DNA of 13,237 bases from Chloroflexota bacterium (GCA_018725455.1 QLUN01000010.1:1-13237), one strand, 5' to 3'. Shown: positions 1 through 7,599, counted from the stretch's first letter. The notes: generated from the sequence alone by a model not told the origin. A program made the numbers and translations.

Positions 1-349
1 TCAGGGTGGTTTCCTTATCGGCAAAGCAGGCCAGGGGAAGTAAGGACATCAGCAACATGGTTGTCGAGCCGGCGCTGCCGATATCCCACTCGTAGTGGCC
101 ACCCCTTATCGGGGATCCCGGACTATAGATGACCTCTGCGGATTTCGCCTCTGCGCCCTTCACCTGGGCATCGCACATCCGGGCGCAGGCTCTCACCGAT
201 GCCAGGTGCTGAGGGCGCAGTCCGGGCTTATCCCTCTTTGCCCTGATGTTGGTGATGTGTAATTCTTCCCCGAGCAGCGAGCAGAGGGTTATGGCGTATC
301 GCACGATAGTCCCGCTTCCCGACCGCTGCGACCCATCGATGTGAATCAT
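1..349 (-). CDS. rtcA: RtcA-like RNA 3'-terminal phosphate cyclase, N-terminal part (cut by window edge)
   Basis: The first 116 codons of an RtcA/RTC-family protein run off the left edge. The family converts RNA 3'-phosphate to a 2',3'-cyclic phosphate through an enzyme-AMP intermediate in the cytoplasm. Family landmarks seen: start MIHIDGS, NIRAKRDKPGLRPQHL at 34-49, IRGGHYEWDIGSAGS at 81-95. Arg17, Arg36, Arg39 and Gln47 line up with the conserved Arg21, Arg40, Arg43 and Gln51 of the E. coli enzyme. The glycine-rich loop normally reading GEGGGQ is RSGSGT here, so the usual Glu is Ser. The adenylated His lies in the missing C-terminal part, so activity cannot be judged. The ATG overlaps the stop of the TetR gene as ATGA, implying translational coupling. 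Family assignment is firm; the enzyme/paralogue distinction is open. Confidence 0.85.
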   Translation of the reverse strand, partial: MIHIDGSQRSGSGTIVRYAITLCSLLGEELHITNIRAKRDKPGLRPQHLASVRACARMCDAQVKGAEAKSAEVIYSPGSPIRGGHYEWDIGSAGSTTMLLMSLLPLACFADKETTL

Positions 350-996
350 TGGAAAAGTTCGGTGCTTTCTTTTTCTTTACCCTCGTGGGCGGGGGGCGTG
401 AGCCCGTGCTCAATAAAATTCATCATACTCTCATAAACCTCTTCCGGTGGAGTTTTATTCCCCCAGATGACCCAGCGCAGGCCGACAAAGTGACCTATCC
501 CCATGAGGCAATGGGCTAAGCACTCTGGGTCCAGCGAACGAATTTGACCCGCTTCCATCGCTTGAGCTAAGCCGCGCTCATAGCCCTCAGCTAATCGGCG
601 GTAATACCAGCGGAAGATCTCCTCATCCACGAACTCCGCCTGTCGTATGAGGCAGTATAAATTGCGGTGCGCTAAGACGAAAGCGAAGAAGGCCCGAAAC
701 CCCGCTCGCTCGGCTTCAATGCGGTCTGAAATGCCTTCTATCGACTTGGCGATCTCCCGTCGCAAGGAATGACTTAGCGCCTTGACCAGCTCAATGAAAA
801 CGGTCTTCTTATCGGGGAAATAGACATAGAATGTACCTAAAGCTACCCCAGCCCTTTGGGTGATTTCGACAACTCCACCAGCCTGATATCCCTTCTCCCC
901 AAAAATCTCTTCGGCGGCTTCCAGGATTTTCCGCCGGGTTTGCTGCCCGCGGGAGGTTACTGGTTTCCTCACTGTTCGGTTACCTGACGAACTCAA
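346..996 (-). CDS. TetR/AcrR-family transcriptional regulator
   Basis: 216-residue regulator of typical TetR length. The DNA-binding domain is near residues 19-65, with a helix-turn-helix around VVEITQRAGVALGTFYVYFPDK (42-63); the TFYVYF segment is the family hallmark. The C-terminal two-thirds is helical and would bind a small ligand, often an acyl-CoA or drug-like molecule in this family. The start is TTG, chosen because AAAGGAG lies 7 bases upstream and no in-frame ATG is near. It follows the acyl-CoA ligase gene after a repeat-rich spacer and overlaps rtcA by 4 bases. Its position beside an acyl-CoA cluster makes it a candidate repressor of the two promoters near 8640 and 12885 (inference). 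The ligand is unknown. Confidence 0.93.
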   Translation of the reverse strand: MSSSGNRTVRKPVTSRGQQTRRKILEAAEEIFGEKGYQAGGVVEITQRAGVALGTFYVYFPDKKTVFIELVKALSHSLRREIAKSIEGISDRIEAERAGFRAFFAFVLAHRNLYCLIRQAEFVDEEIFRWYYRRLAEGYERGLAQAMEAGQIRSLDPECLAHCLMGIGHFVGLRWVIWGNKTPPEEVYESMMNFIEHGLTPPAHEGKEKESTELFQ

Positions 997-1003
997 CGCA
1001 AAA

Positions 1004-1010
1004 CTCCTTT
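1004..1010 (-). promoter_or_regulatory. Shine-Dalgarno site for the TTG start of the TetR gene
   Basis: AAAGGAG on the minus strand ends 7 bases before the TTG codon at 996-994. It decides this non-ATG start. Confidence 0.75.
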
Positions 1011-1025
1011 CCCAATCTGATCGTA

Positions 1026-1189
1026 ACTACTCAGGTTGTCAGGCCTGCCCTCAGCCGCAGGCCCAGGGGTTCACGGTTCACCGTTGCTCGCCTTATCTTC
1101 ATACTTGTGCTGAGCTTGCCGAAGCTTGGTTTATGCTCATCATTTTCTAACCTTGAACCTTGAACCCCGGAACTTCGAACCTGAGTAGT
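1026..1189. repeat. 164-bp repeat-rich spacer bounded by perfect 12-bp inverted repeats (MITE-like)
   Basis: ACTACTCAGGTT at 1026-1037 is the exact reverse complement of AACCTGAGTAGT at 1178-1189. Between them lie a GC hairpin (GGCCTGC 1042-1048 with GCAGGCC 1057-1063, 8-base loop), a tandem GGTTCAC pair (1068-1081), a 21-bp intergenic-repeat-like block (1104-1124) and a tandem TTGAACC pair (1153-1166). No reading frame is credible inside. The right end touches the last base of the ligase stop codon. No target-site duplication is obvious in the flanks. A small non-autonomous mobile element or a nested repeat mosaic are both possible. Confidence 0.55.
1104..1124. repeat. Block resembling a dispersed intergenic repeat
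   Basis: A 21-bp block starting CTTGTGCTGAG and ending CTTGCCGAAG. From memory it resembles a short sequence dispersed in intergenic DNA of several environmental bacterial lineages. Only one copy is in this window, so repetition cannot be shown here. Confidence 0.35.
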
Positions 1190-2784
1190 CACATCCATAT
1201 CTCCTCGTACAATTCCTTTATTCTCCTTTTGTCGATTTTCCCCGTCTCCGATTTTGGCATAGACTCTACAAATACTACTTTCCTCGGCTTCTTGAACGAT
1301 CCCAATAGCCTGGTGACATGCTCCATGATTTCTTCCTCGCTTATGCTCTCACCCTGCCGCGGAACAATTATCGCTTTGGGAGTCTGTCCCCATTGGGGAT
1401 GTATGCCCCTTACAACGACGACATCGGCAACTTTTGGGTGGCTGTAGATAGCCCTTTCTATCTCAGCAGGGTAAATGTTCTCTCCCCCGCTAAGTATCAT
1501 GTCATCTTTTCTTCCCAGAACATAAAAGTACCCTTCCTCATCCACCTTACCAAGATCCCCCGTAAAAATCCAGTCCCCCCTGAATTTCTTGGCCTCCTCT
1601 TCAGGCCTGTTCCAATATCCGGCAGCTCCCGTGGGCTCCCTTCTGATCACTATTTCCCCAATCTCTCCTGTCTTCACCGCGTTGCCATTCTCATCAATAA
1701 TTTTTGCCTCAACCAGTACCGGTGGCTTTCCCATACATTCACTTGCCTTGCCTATTGTGGGGTCATCTCTGCCGGCCGCTGGCCAGTTAAAGCCGGTGGC
1801 CCCGGTCTCCGTCAATCCATACCCACTTATGTATATGATGCCCCTGTCAATAAACGCCCTTTTCAATTCTGCCGGCTGAGGTTCACCGCCCCCATTCACC
1901 GCTCTCAGGGAGCCCACGTAGTTCTGCCAGTCATCAACCTGAAGCAACATTTTTAGCTGAGTGGCTATTCCAAAGTGGTAGGTTACCTCATATCTCTTGA
2001 TTATCTCCAGGGCCTCCCTCGGGTTCCATTCCCTTTGAAGTACTATAGTGCCGTTAATCATGAGCATATAAAGCTGGAAGCAGGTGATCCCACCTGAGTG
2101 AAACATCGGTGGGGCTCCCAGGTATAGGTCGTCACGAGTAAGCGAGGCCGAAATTCCGTTGGACAGGCAGGCGAAAAATGTGCTTCTATGAGTGAGTTTG
2201 ACCCCTTTTGGCCGTCCAGTTGTGCCGGCAGTAAACAGGATCATGCATATCTCATCGGGCTGGGTAATAATATTGGGCTCTACCTCCGGCATCTTCTCTA
2301 CAAACTGGTAATAATCAGTGGCAGCATCCAGTTTGTGGCCACCAATTTCGATAAGAGGGACGGATTTACTCTGAAGAATCCCACTAAACTTCTCGCTGTA
2401 CAAGGTGTCGCACAGAAGAATCTTAGGCTCCGAGTCGGCAATTAAGAATTCTATTTCCTGGGCGGAAAGTCTGAAATTTGCCGGGGTGTAGATGGCTCCG
2501 ATCTTCAGGCAGGCAAGGATGGTCTCCAAGGTCTCGATCTTGTTTGGAAGCAAGACAAAAACCCTGTCTCCCCTCTGGACACCTGATTTCAGCAGCGCGT
2601 GTGCCAGCTTATTGACCCTGGAATTTACTTGGGAGTAGGAATACTTTCGGTCCCCTTCCTTGCTCGCGTCTATAACAGCAATTTTGTCGGGAAGACCGGA
2701 CAAAGTGGCATTTCTAGCGATTACGTTGGCTATGTTGTAAACCGCTCCAGATCCTGGATATACCGTTTCCATCGACTTTTCCAT
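1189..2784 (-). CDS. AMP-dependent acyl-CoA synthetase (carboxylic acid-CoA ligase)
   Basis: 531-residue ANL-superfamily ligase of full length that adenylates a carboxylic acid with ATP and transfers it to CoA. Motifs: phosphate loop FTAGTTGRPKG (184-194), YGLTETG (322-328), TGD (408-410), hinge core GRKDDMILSGGE (424-435), and catalytic Lys516 in PKSETGK. No transmembrane segment is apparent. The start is the ATG at 2784, because AAGGAGG lies 12 bases upstream inside the longer frame. An ATG at 2823 would overlap the livF stop as ATGA but has no ribosome site of its own. Placed last in the transporter unit, it probably activates the imported acid. Substrate (medium/long-chain fatty acid, aromatic or alicyclic acid) cannot be read from sequence. 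Confidence 0.93.
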   Translation of the reverse strand: MEKSMETVYPGSGAVYNIANVIARNATLSGLPDKIAVIDASKEGDRKYSYSQVNSRVNKLAHALLKSGVQRGDRVFVLLPNKIETLETILACLKIGAIYTPANFRLSAQEIEFLIADSEPKILLCDTLYSEKFSGILQSKSVPLIEIGGHKLDAATDYYQFVEKMPEVEPNIITQPDEICMILFTAGTTGRPKGVKLTHRSTFFACLSNGISASLTRDDLYLGAPPMFHSGGITCFQLYMLMINGTIVLQREWNPREALEIIKRYEVTYHFGIATQLKMLLQVDDWQNYVGSLRAVNGGGEPQPAELKRAFIDRGIIYISGYGLTETGATGFNWPAAGRDDPTIGKASECMGKPPVLVEAKIIDENGNAVKTGEIGEIVIRREPTGAAGYWNRPEEEAKKFRGDWIFTGDLGKVDEEGYFYVLGRKDDMILSGGENIYPAEIERAIYSHPKVADVVVVRGIHPQWGQTPKAIIVPRQGESISEEEIMEHVTRLLGSFKKPRKVVFVESMPKSETGKIDKRRIKELYEEIWM

Positions 2785-2796
2785 GAGGGTGCAGCA

Positions 2797-2803
2797 CCTC
2801 CTT
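2797..2803 (-). promoter_or_regulatory. Shine-Dalgarno site deciding the acyl-CoA ligase start
   Basis: Minus-strand AAGGAGG, 12 bases before the ATG at 2784. The spacing is slightly long, but this is the only strong site near either candidate start, so it favours 2784 over 2823. Confidence 0.6.
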
Positions 2804-2819
2804 CCCATTGCCCCGAGAG

Positions 2820-3527
2820 TCATAACCCAAGATAAGACCTTCGGACATGGTCACTATGTGCCAAACCTTCAGCACTATCTTCTATAACCACCCTGCCATT
2901 TTCAATCACATAGCCCCTATCGATTGCTCTTAGGCACTGGCGAACATTCTGCTCTGCTATTAGAATCGAAACCCCTTCCTTCTCCCGGATCTCCCTCATC
3001 CTCTGGAAAAGATCCGACACCAGGGAAGGTTGTAATCCTGAAGACGGCTCATCTAATATAAGGAGCTTTGGGCCTGCCATGAGGGAGCGAGCTATCGCCA
3101 GCATTCGCTGTTCGCCCCCGCTCAAGGTCACTGCAAGCTGCCCTAATCTTTCCTTAAGAACGGGGAATATATCAAAAATGAATCTCATCCTCTCGTCTAT
3201 TTTGTCCCTCGCCCCCGGGATGTAGGCAGCCCCCGATTTCAAGTTCCCCAAGACAGACATAAAAGGGAAGAGTTCCCTCTCCTGGGGAACCACGGCGACC
3301 CCCTCGCGAATTATTCGGTGCGTTTCCAGAGGAAGCAAAGATCTGCCACCAAAAGTAATTTCTCCGTTTGCCGGCTTTACCAGTCCTACGATTGCATTTA
3401 CCAGGGTTGTCTTTCCGGCTCCATTAGGACCAAACAAACCCACCGATTCCTTCCCCACCTGTAGCGACAAATCCCAGAGCACCTGCAACTTTCCATAGTA
3501 AATATCTACGCCCTTAACTACGAGCAT
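2820..3527 (-). CDS. livF: LivF-type ABC transporter ATP-binding protein
   Basis: 235 residues, the usual LivF length. Walker A GPNGAGKT at 33-40, signature LSGGE at 135-139, Walker B LLILDE at 155-160, followed by the LivF-type AEQN segment near 191. It hydrolyses ATP on the cytoplasmic side to drive import through LivH/LivM. Its ATG shares one base with the livG stop (TAATG), preceded by a GGAGGAGGAG ribosome site within the livG 3' end, so the two ATPases are translationally coupled. It is followed by the acyl-CoA ligase. The family covers branched-chain amino acids, amides, urea and aromatic or aliphatic acids, so the gene symbol marks the family and not the substrate. Confidence 0.95.
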   Translation of the reverse strand: MLVVKGVDIYYGKLQVLWDLSLQVGKESVGLFGPNGAGKTTLVNAIVGLVKPANGEITFGGRSLLPLETHRIIREGVAVVPQERELFPFMSVLGNLKSGAAYIPGARDKIDERMRFIFDIFPVLKERLGQLAVTLSGGEQRMLAIARSLMAGPKLLILDEPSSGLQPSLVSDLFQRMREIREKEGVSILIAEQNVRQCLRAIDRGYVIENGRVVIEDSAEGLAHSDHVRRSYLGL

Positions 3528-4243
3528 TACTCCTCCTCCCCGAGATAGGCACTTATCACCCGTGGATCATTAGATACCTCTTCATACAGGCCCTCTGCTA
3601 TTACTTCTCCTCTATCTAGAACAAGAACCCTATCGGTTAACTCCTTAATAATCCTCATCATGTGCTCAATGACACAGATCGTCATGCCCTGGTCGCGAAT
3701 CTTTCGCACCAATTCAATCACCTCTCTGGCTTCATCTATGTTCAAGCCCGTCATAATCTCATCCAGGAGGAGAACCTTCGGTTGTGTAGCCAGAGCATGG
3801 GCCATCTCCATTTTCTTTATCTCCAATACTGTAAGCCTGGTTATATCTCTTTCGATCCGGGAGAGGCCCAGAAATTGGCATATCTCCTGCGCCTTTCTAC
3901 GAGCTTCCTTCAGCCCCGCTCCTTGTCCAAAAAGGGATCCAACCATGACATTCTCTAGCACATTGAGATTCTGATTGGGCTGTATAATCTGAAAAGTTCT
4001 CCCGATCCCCAGTCTACACCTGATATGGGCAGGCGATTCGGTGACGTCTTTTCCATCAAAAATTATCCTGCCGCTATTTGGGAGGTAAATGCCCGAAATG
4101 ACATTTAACAGGGTAGTCTTTCCCGCCCCATTGGGCCCGATTAGCCCCAAAATCTCGTTTTCCCGGAGCTCAAGATTTACCCCGCTAAGCGCAACCAACC
4201 CCCCAAATCGCCTGGTTAGATTTTCGATCCGCAAGACAGACAT
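3527..4243 (-). CDS. livG: LivG-type ABC transporter ATP-binding protein
   Basis: 238 residues. Walker A GPNGAGKT at 37-44, Walker B VLLLDE at 157-162 and switch His in VIEH at 191-194 are intact. The stretch where LivG proteins carry an LSYGQ-like signature reads LTVLE (137-141), so one composite ATP site of the LivF/LivG pair may be non-canonical. From memory, a Liv subgroup has such signatures, so this need not mean inactivity. The start is the ATG at 4243, with GGAAGGTG just upstream; a GTG two codons earlier would sit on the ribosome site itself. It lies between livM (73-base gap) and livF (1-base overlap). It would energise import of the ligand captured by the lipoprotein encoded upstream. 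Confidence 0.93.
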   Translation of the reverse strand: MSVLRIENLTRRFGGLVALSGVNLELRENEILGLIGPNGAGKTTLLNVISGIYLPNSGRIIFDGKDVTESPAHIRCRLGIGRTFQIIQPNQNLNVLENVMVGSLFGQGAGLKEARRKAQEICQFLGLSRIERDITRLTVLEIKKMEMAHALATQPKVLLLDEIMTGLNIDEAREVIELVRKIRDQGMTICVIEHMMRIIKELTDRVLVLDRGEVIAEGLYEEVSNDPRVISAYLGEEE

Positions 4244-4316
4244 CCCCACCTTCCGTCAAAATAGTTGGTCTTCCCAGTGACACTCCACCCCATAGATCTG
4301 GAGCCACACTCCTACA

Positions 4317-5249
4317 TCACGAAGAGGCCGTTTTTCTCCTCACCAGTTGTTCTCTGATTGTTCCCACTATTCCTTTTGGCATAAGCAATATGGCCATGAC
4401 CATGACAAGGCCATAGATAGCGAGATGGCCGCGAGGCATCATCAGCCTCAGATATTCTGCTAGCACTCCCAGTCCCCCTGCTCCTATCACTGAGCCCAGA
4501 GTAGAGAATGACCCTCCCAGCAGACACATGGCCAGGGGCAGGATAGTGAAGGTCAGCGAAAAACTCTCCTCTGGGGAAACAAAGGCAAATCGCTGAGCAT
4601 GAACACCGCCGACAACCCCCTGAATGACGGCCGTTACGACAAAGGCGAATAGCAGGTACTTGAATATATCTATGCCGCTTGATTTGGCCGCGATTTCATT
4701 GTTCCTGATGGATGTGAGAGCGAAGTGTATCCTGGTCTTTTGAAATATCTCTGATGTTATGATCGTAGCGACGGCAATCGCCAGGGTAAGCCAATATATC
4801 ATGGCAGGATCTCCACCAAAGATGACCGATGGAATCAGCTTGCCTATTGCACCTCCGGTCAGATCGGTCAAGTTGCGCACGATCACGATGAATATGAAGG
4901 TTAAGGCCAGGGTGACGATGGCGAAGTATAGCCCCCTCAACCGAAGGACAGCAAGTCCTATTACCAGGGCAACGACGCCAGCAGCAAGACCCCCCAAAAC
5001 TATGCTCAATAGCGGGCTCACCTCCCAGTTCAGGTGTGTGAGCACAGTGGTGTAACTGCCAATCCCGAAAAAAGCGGAGACACCTAAGGATAGCTGCCCC
5101 CCTCGGAGCAGTATGTCCCAGCTTAAGGCTAACGCCAGAAGTGACAGGATCGTGGTTGCAACATGTATTGGGTGCACCCCCGCATAAAAGGGGAAGGATA
5201 TCGCCAGGGAAATTACCACAATATAGACAATGTATCTCCAGTTTCTCAT
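4317..5249 (-). CDS. livM: LivM-type ABC transporter permease
   Basis: 310-residue integral membrane protein with repeated hydrophobic segments from residue 7 to about 290. LivM landmarks: GQLSLGVSAFFGIGSY (51-66), LRGLYFAIVTLAL (104-116), and an EAA-like coupling loop ALTSIRNNEIAAKSSGID (177-194) that should contact an ATPase. The C-terminus is short and basic after MPKGIVGTIRE. Its ATG overlaps the livH stop as ATGA, so the permeases are probably made in matched amounts. Only a weak ribosome site (GGGTGAG) precedes it, consistent with coupling. It forms the membrane channel with LivH. Complete, with nothing unusual. Confidence 0.95.
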   Translation of the reverse strand: MRNWRYIVYIVVISLAISFPFYAGVHPIHVATTILSLLALALSWDILLRGGQLSLGVSAFFGIGSYTTVLTHLNWEVSPLLSIVLGGLAAGVVALVIGLAVLRLRGLYFAIVTLALTFIFIVIVRNLTDLTGGAIGKLIPSVIFGGDPAMIYWLTLAIAVATIITSEIFQKTRIHFALTSIRNNEIAAKSSGIDIFKYLLFAFVVTAVIQGVVGGVHAQRFAFVSPEESFSLTFTILPLAMCLLGGSFSTLGSVIGAGGLGVLAEYLRLMMPRGHLAIYGLVMVMAILLMPKGIVGTIREQLVRRKTASS

Positions 5250-6172
5250 CTCACCCGTCTCTGATATGATCTATAAAAGACTACTAAGATAATCATTCCA
5301 AAGAATATGATATCTGCCCATCCTCCCCATCCCCTAAAGGACCTGACAAAGGCCTCGGCGAGCCCCAGTCCTATGCCCCAGACAAGTATCCCGGGCAGGT
5401 TACCGAAACCGGCCATAGCAACAATACTAACCGCTCTCAGGCTGAAAGGCCCCCCAACCTCCGGGAAAATCGCGTGGCGGATCAGGAAGAGCGCCCCAAT
5501 TGGACCCAACACAGCAAGGCAGGCGCTAAAGATCATCATATAAGTGCGCTCTACGTCTATCCCGACTAGTTTAGCTCCACGGGGATTCTGTCCCACGGCC
5601 ATGGCTGCTAGCCCTGCTCGAGTGCGTGTCAGGAAAAGGAACATGCCGACAAGCACAATAGCGGCCGCCGCCACGTAAACAAACTCGAACGTGCCAAAGG
5701 TAATCGGCCCAATGGTGGCCGACGAAGCCGCATAAGGCACCCACACAATTCGAGGTCGCGTGGTCCATATAAGATTGGCCATCTCGGCCAACATCACTGC
5801 CAGCCCGAAGGTTAACAAGAATTGATTTAGTGGAGCCCTCACCACGTGTTTAATAGTGAGCCTGTAGGTGACGATGCCAACTACGAACATAGCTGGGAAA
5901 GCTGGCAGCATGGCAATTAGCGGGTCTATCCCGGTTAAGGTGACAAGCGAGAAAGCGAAGAATGCCCCGAGCATCATAAACTCGCCATGTGCCAGGTTGA
6001 GGATCCCAAGGATTCCATAGATGATCCCCACAGGAAGCGCAATTAAGACATATAAGCTACCCCTCTGGAGGCCAGAGATGAGCACATGAGGCCTCCAGAA
6101 GGCTAAAATGGCAGCGACAATTATGAAGGCTATAAGTATCTGATAATCTCGTTGACGCAATTTAGCAAGCAA
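5246..6172 (-). CDS. livH: LivH-type ABC transporter permease
   Basis: 308-residue membrane protein of normal LivH length. Family landmarks: ILGILNLAHGEFMMLGAF (54-71), a coupling loop TRAGLAAMAVGQNPRGA (184-200) and FGNLPG (256-261). Hydrophobic segments run throughout. The start is TTG, chosen because GGGAGGTGG lies just upstream and no ATG fits near the N-terminus. It is separated from the upstream binding-protein gene by 132 bases that hold two stable hairpins, and overlaps livM by 4 bases. It forms the translocation pathway with LivM. Confidence 0.95.
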   Translation of the reverse strand: MLAKLRQRDYQILIAFIIVAAILAFWRPHVLISGLQRGSLYVLIALPVGIIYGILGILNLAHGEFMMLGAFFAFSLVTLTGIDPLIAMLPAFPAMFVVGIVTYRLTIKHVVRAPLNQFLLTFGLAVMLAEMANLIWTTRPRIVWVPYAASSATIGPITFGTFEFVYVAAAAIVLVGMFLFLTRTRAGLAAMAVGQNPRGAKLVGIDVERTYMMIFSACLAVLGPIGALFLIRHAIFPEVGGPFSLRAVSIVAMAGFGNLPGILVWGIGLGLAEAFVRSFRGWGGWADIIFFGMIILVVFYRSYQRRVR

Positions 6173-6175
6173 TTA

Positions 6176-6184
6176 CCACCTCCC
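6176..6184 (-). promoter_or_regulatory. Shine-Dalgarno site for the TTG start of livH
   Basis: Minus-strand GGGAGGTGG, ending 3 bases before the TTG at 6172-6170; the GGAGG core is 6 bases away. It supports the non-ATG start and lies just after the 13-bp hairpin. Confidence 0.75.
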
Positions 6185-6190
6185 ATTTCT

Positions 6191-6219
6191 ACCAACCCGG
6201 GTGTCACACCCGGGTTGGT
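6191..6219 (-). repeat. Perfect 13-bp inverted repeat (stem-loop) between binding-protein gene and livH
   Basis: ACCAACCCGGGTG and its exact reverse complement are separated by three bases (6204-6206). No U-tract follows in the direction of transcription, so it is unlikely to be a terminator. A GC-rich mRNA hairpin here could protect the upstream binding-protein message from 3' decay, as in other binding-protein/permease operons (inference). Confidence 0.8.
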
Positions 6220-6223
6220 GGTC

Positions 6224-6301
6224 GGTCGCTTAAGGCGATTTGCAGGGAGACCCTACTCCTTCGGGTCGGATAAATCCGACCCCCATGCGTGGTCGCTTAA
6301 G
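6224..6301. repeat. Element flanked by 11-bp direct repeats with an internal hairpin
   Basis: GGTCGCTTAAG occurs at 6224-6234 and again at 6291-6301, 67 bases apart. Between them GGGTCGGAT (6263-6271) pairs with ATCCGACCC (6274-6282). It fills the space between the binding-protein stop codon and the 13-bp hairpin. It contains no open reading frame of note. Confidence 0.6.
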
Positions 6302-6304
6302 TCG

Positions 6305-7549
6305 TCAGCGGTCTTCCCAACGTGGGAATGGGAATATCGGCTCCGCTGTGGCAACCTCAAACGGCCAGATCACTTCTTGTCTCCCACCTTGCCACTGAAG
6401 TATCATCTGCCTGGTGAACCCCTGGTGCCGTATCAGTCTGCTGGGAGCGATGGTCAGAGGCCATCCGACTGCTGTGTCCTCAAACCTCACTTCCCGGAGA
6501 GCCTCTATTAAAGGACCCCTTTCTAGGGTGCCGGCTCTCTCAATTCCCGCTGCCACGAATTTGACGTTCACGTATCCGAGTGGAGCAAAGTAGGTGGCAG
6601 GCTCTTCACCGAACTTTTCTATGAAGGCCCACCAGAAGTGCGCGGCCTCAGGGCTTACCCCTTTTAACTCTGGGGACCACATCCCATACAGCCACACAGC
6701 CTCAGACAGCGGTATCTCGCCAAAGCCAACGGGCCACCCCGGCGGGGTCCCTAGAAATACCGGCGGCGCAAATCCAATCTCTTTGGCCTGCACCATCATT
6801 CCGAGGGCATCAGGATCAAACCCCACCCAAACAAAGGCGTCTGGATTGAACTCTTTAGCATGCCTCAGCACTGCGCGAAAGTCCCCGCCACCGAACACTG
6901 CGCTGGTGAAGGATTCTCCCTCGATAGTGACATCTGCAAACAGAGCTCTGCTTATCGCGAATCCAGCAGCGCCGAAGGCACCCTCTTCGTATGCTACGAA
7001 CATCCTATCCAGCCTGATCTGGGGGAATTTTTCAACTATCGCGGCCCAACCTTCCACGGTGCCTTCTACCTGCTGGTAGTCCCAGGGATGGAGATGAAAG
7101 TACCAATCGTGGTCCGGGAGTGCCGCGATTGCCGCTTCAACCAGGTGGGAGGCGGCGCCTATCCACACTGTCACCCTCCCATGCTTCGCCAAAATGGGTA
7201 TCTGGGCTAGATGCACGCCACTGGCCATGCCGCCGATGAATATGTCCACCTCATGCACCGTGGCCAGTTTCTCAATAGCTGCGGCGCCCACCGCTGGAGA
7301 GAACTCGTCGTCCATTACTATCAGCTCGAGGGGTCGCCCCAGGATCCCTCCAGCCGCATTGATCTCCGCTACCGCCAGTTTCATCCCCTGAGCTGATTGA
7401 CGGCCAGTTATATCGCCCAATGGGTTAACCGCCCCCAATCTTATTGGCTCCACTGGTGGCTCCTCCAGCACTGGCCGTGGACAGCCAACTGCAACCAGGC
7501 TCGAGGCCAGCAACAATGCCACCGCGATTAACAGTATTCCCTTTTTCAT
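6305..7549 (-). CDS. Liv-type ABC transporter substrate-binding lipoprotein
   Basis: 414-residue type I periplasmic-binding protein (Leu/Ile/Val-binding family). The N-terminus MKKGILLIAVALLL is a signal segment ending in a lipobox-like VAVGC, so Cys23 should be lipidated and the protein anchored outside the membrane. A proline-rich linker (24-35) leads into IRLGAVNPLGDITG and the family helix GMKLAVAEINAAGGILGRPLEL (55-76); GGMASG (106-111) is a usual ligand-contact region. The ATG at 7549 has AAGGAG 8-9 bases upstream, which favours it over longer frames. It directly precedes livHMGF. The ligand cannot be told from sequence, but a co-directional acyl-CoA ligase argues for a carboxylic acid over an amino acid (inference). 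Confidence 0.93.
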   Translation of the reverse strand: MKKGILLIAVALLLASSLVAVGCPRPVLEEPPVEPIRLGAVNPLGDITGRQSAQGMKLAVAEINAAGGILGRPLELIVMDDEFSPAVGAAAIEKLATVHEVDIFIGGMASGVHLAQIPILAKHGRVTVWIGAASHLVEAAIAALPDHDWYFHLHPWDYQQVEGTVEGWAAIVEKFPQIRLDRMFVAYEEGAFGAAGFAISRALFADVTIEGESFTSAVFGGGDFRAVLRHAKEFNPDAFVWVGFDPDALGMMVQAKEIGFAPPVFLGTPPGWPVGFGEIPLSEAVWLYGMWSPELKGVSPEAAHFWWAFIEKFGEEPATYFAPLGYVNVKFVAAGIERAGTLERGPLIEALREVRFEDTAVGWPLTIAPSRLIRHQGFTRQMILQWQGGRQEVIWPFEVATAEPIFPFPRWEDR

Positions 7550-7599
7550 TAACTTATCTCCTTTCAAAAGAATTGTGATACCACCTGTTCTCCGATCCC

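Noticed and set aside
228..413. Minus-strand 61-codon frame near the left edge
   Set aside because: It overlaps both the TetR and rtcA genes in another frame; the rtcA frame has clear family motifs and explains this DNA.
1073..1084. ACGGTTCACCGT dyad upstream of the TetR gene as an autoregulatory operator
   Set aside because: It arises from tandem GGTTCAC repeats inside the mobile-like spacer and does not match the block at the two main promoters. Kept only as a weak possibility.
1318..1956. Long open frame on the plus strand opposite the acyl-CoA ligase gene
   Set aside because: Antisense to a gene with all ANL motifs; no family resemblance and no ribosome site. The same holds for other plus-strand frames across the window.
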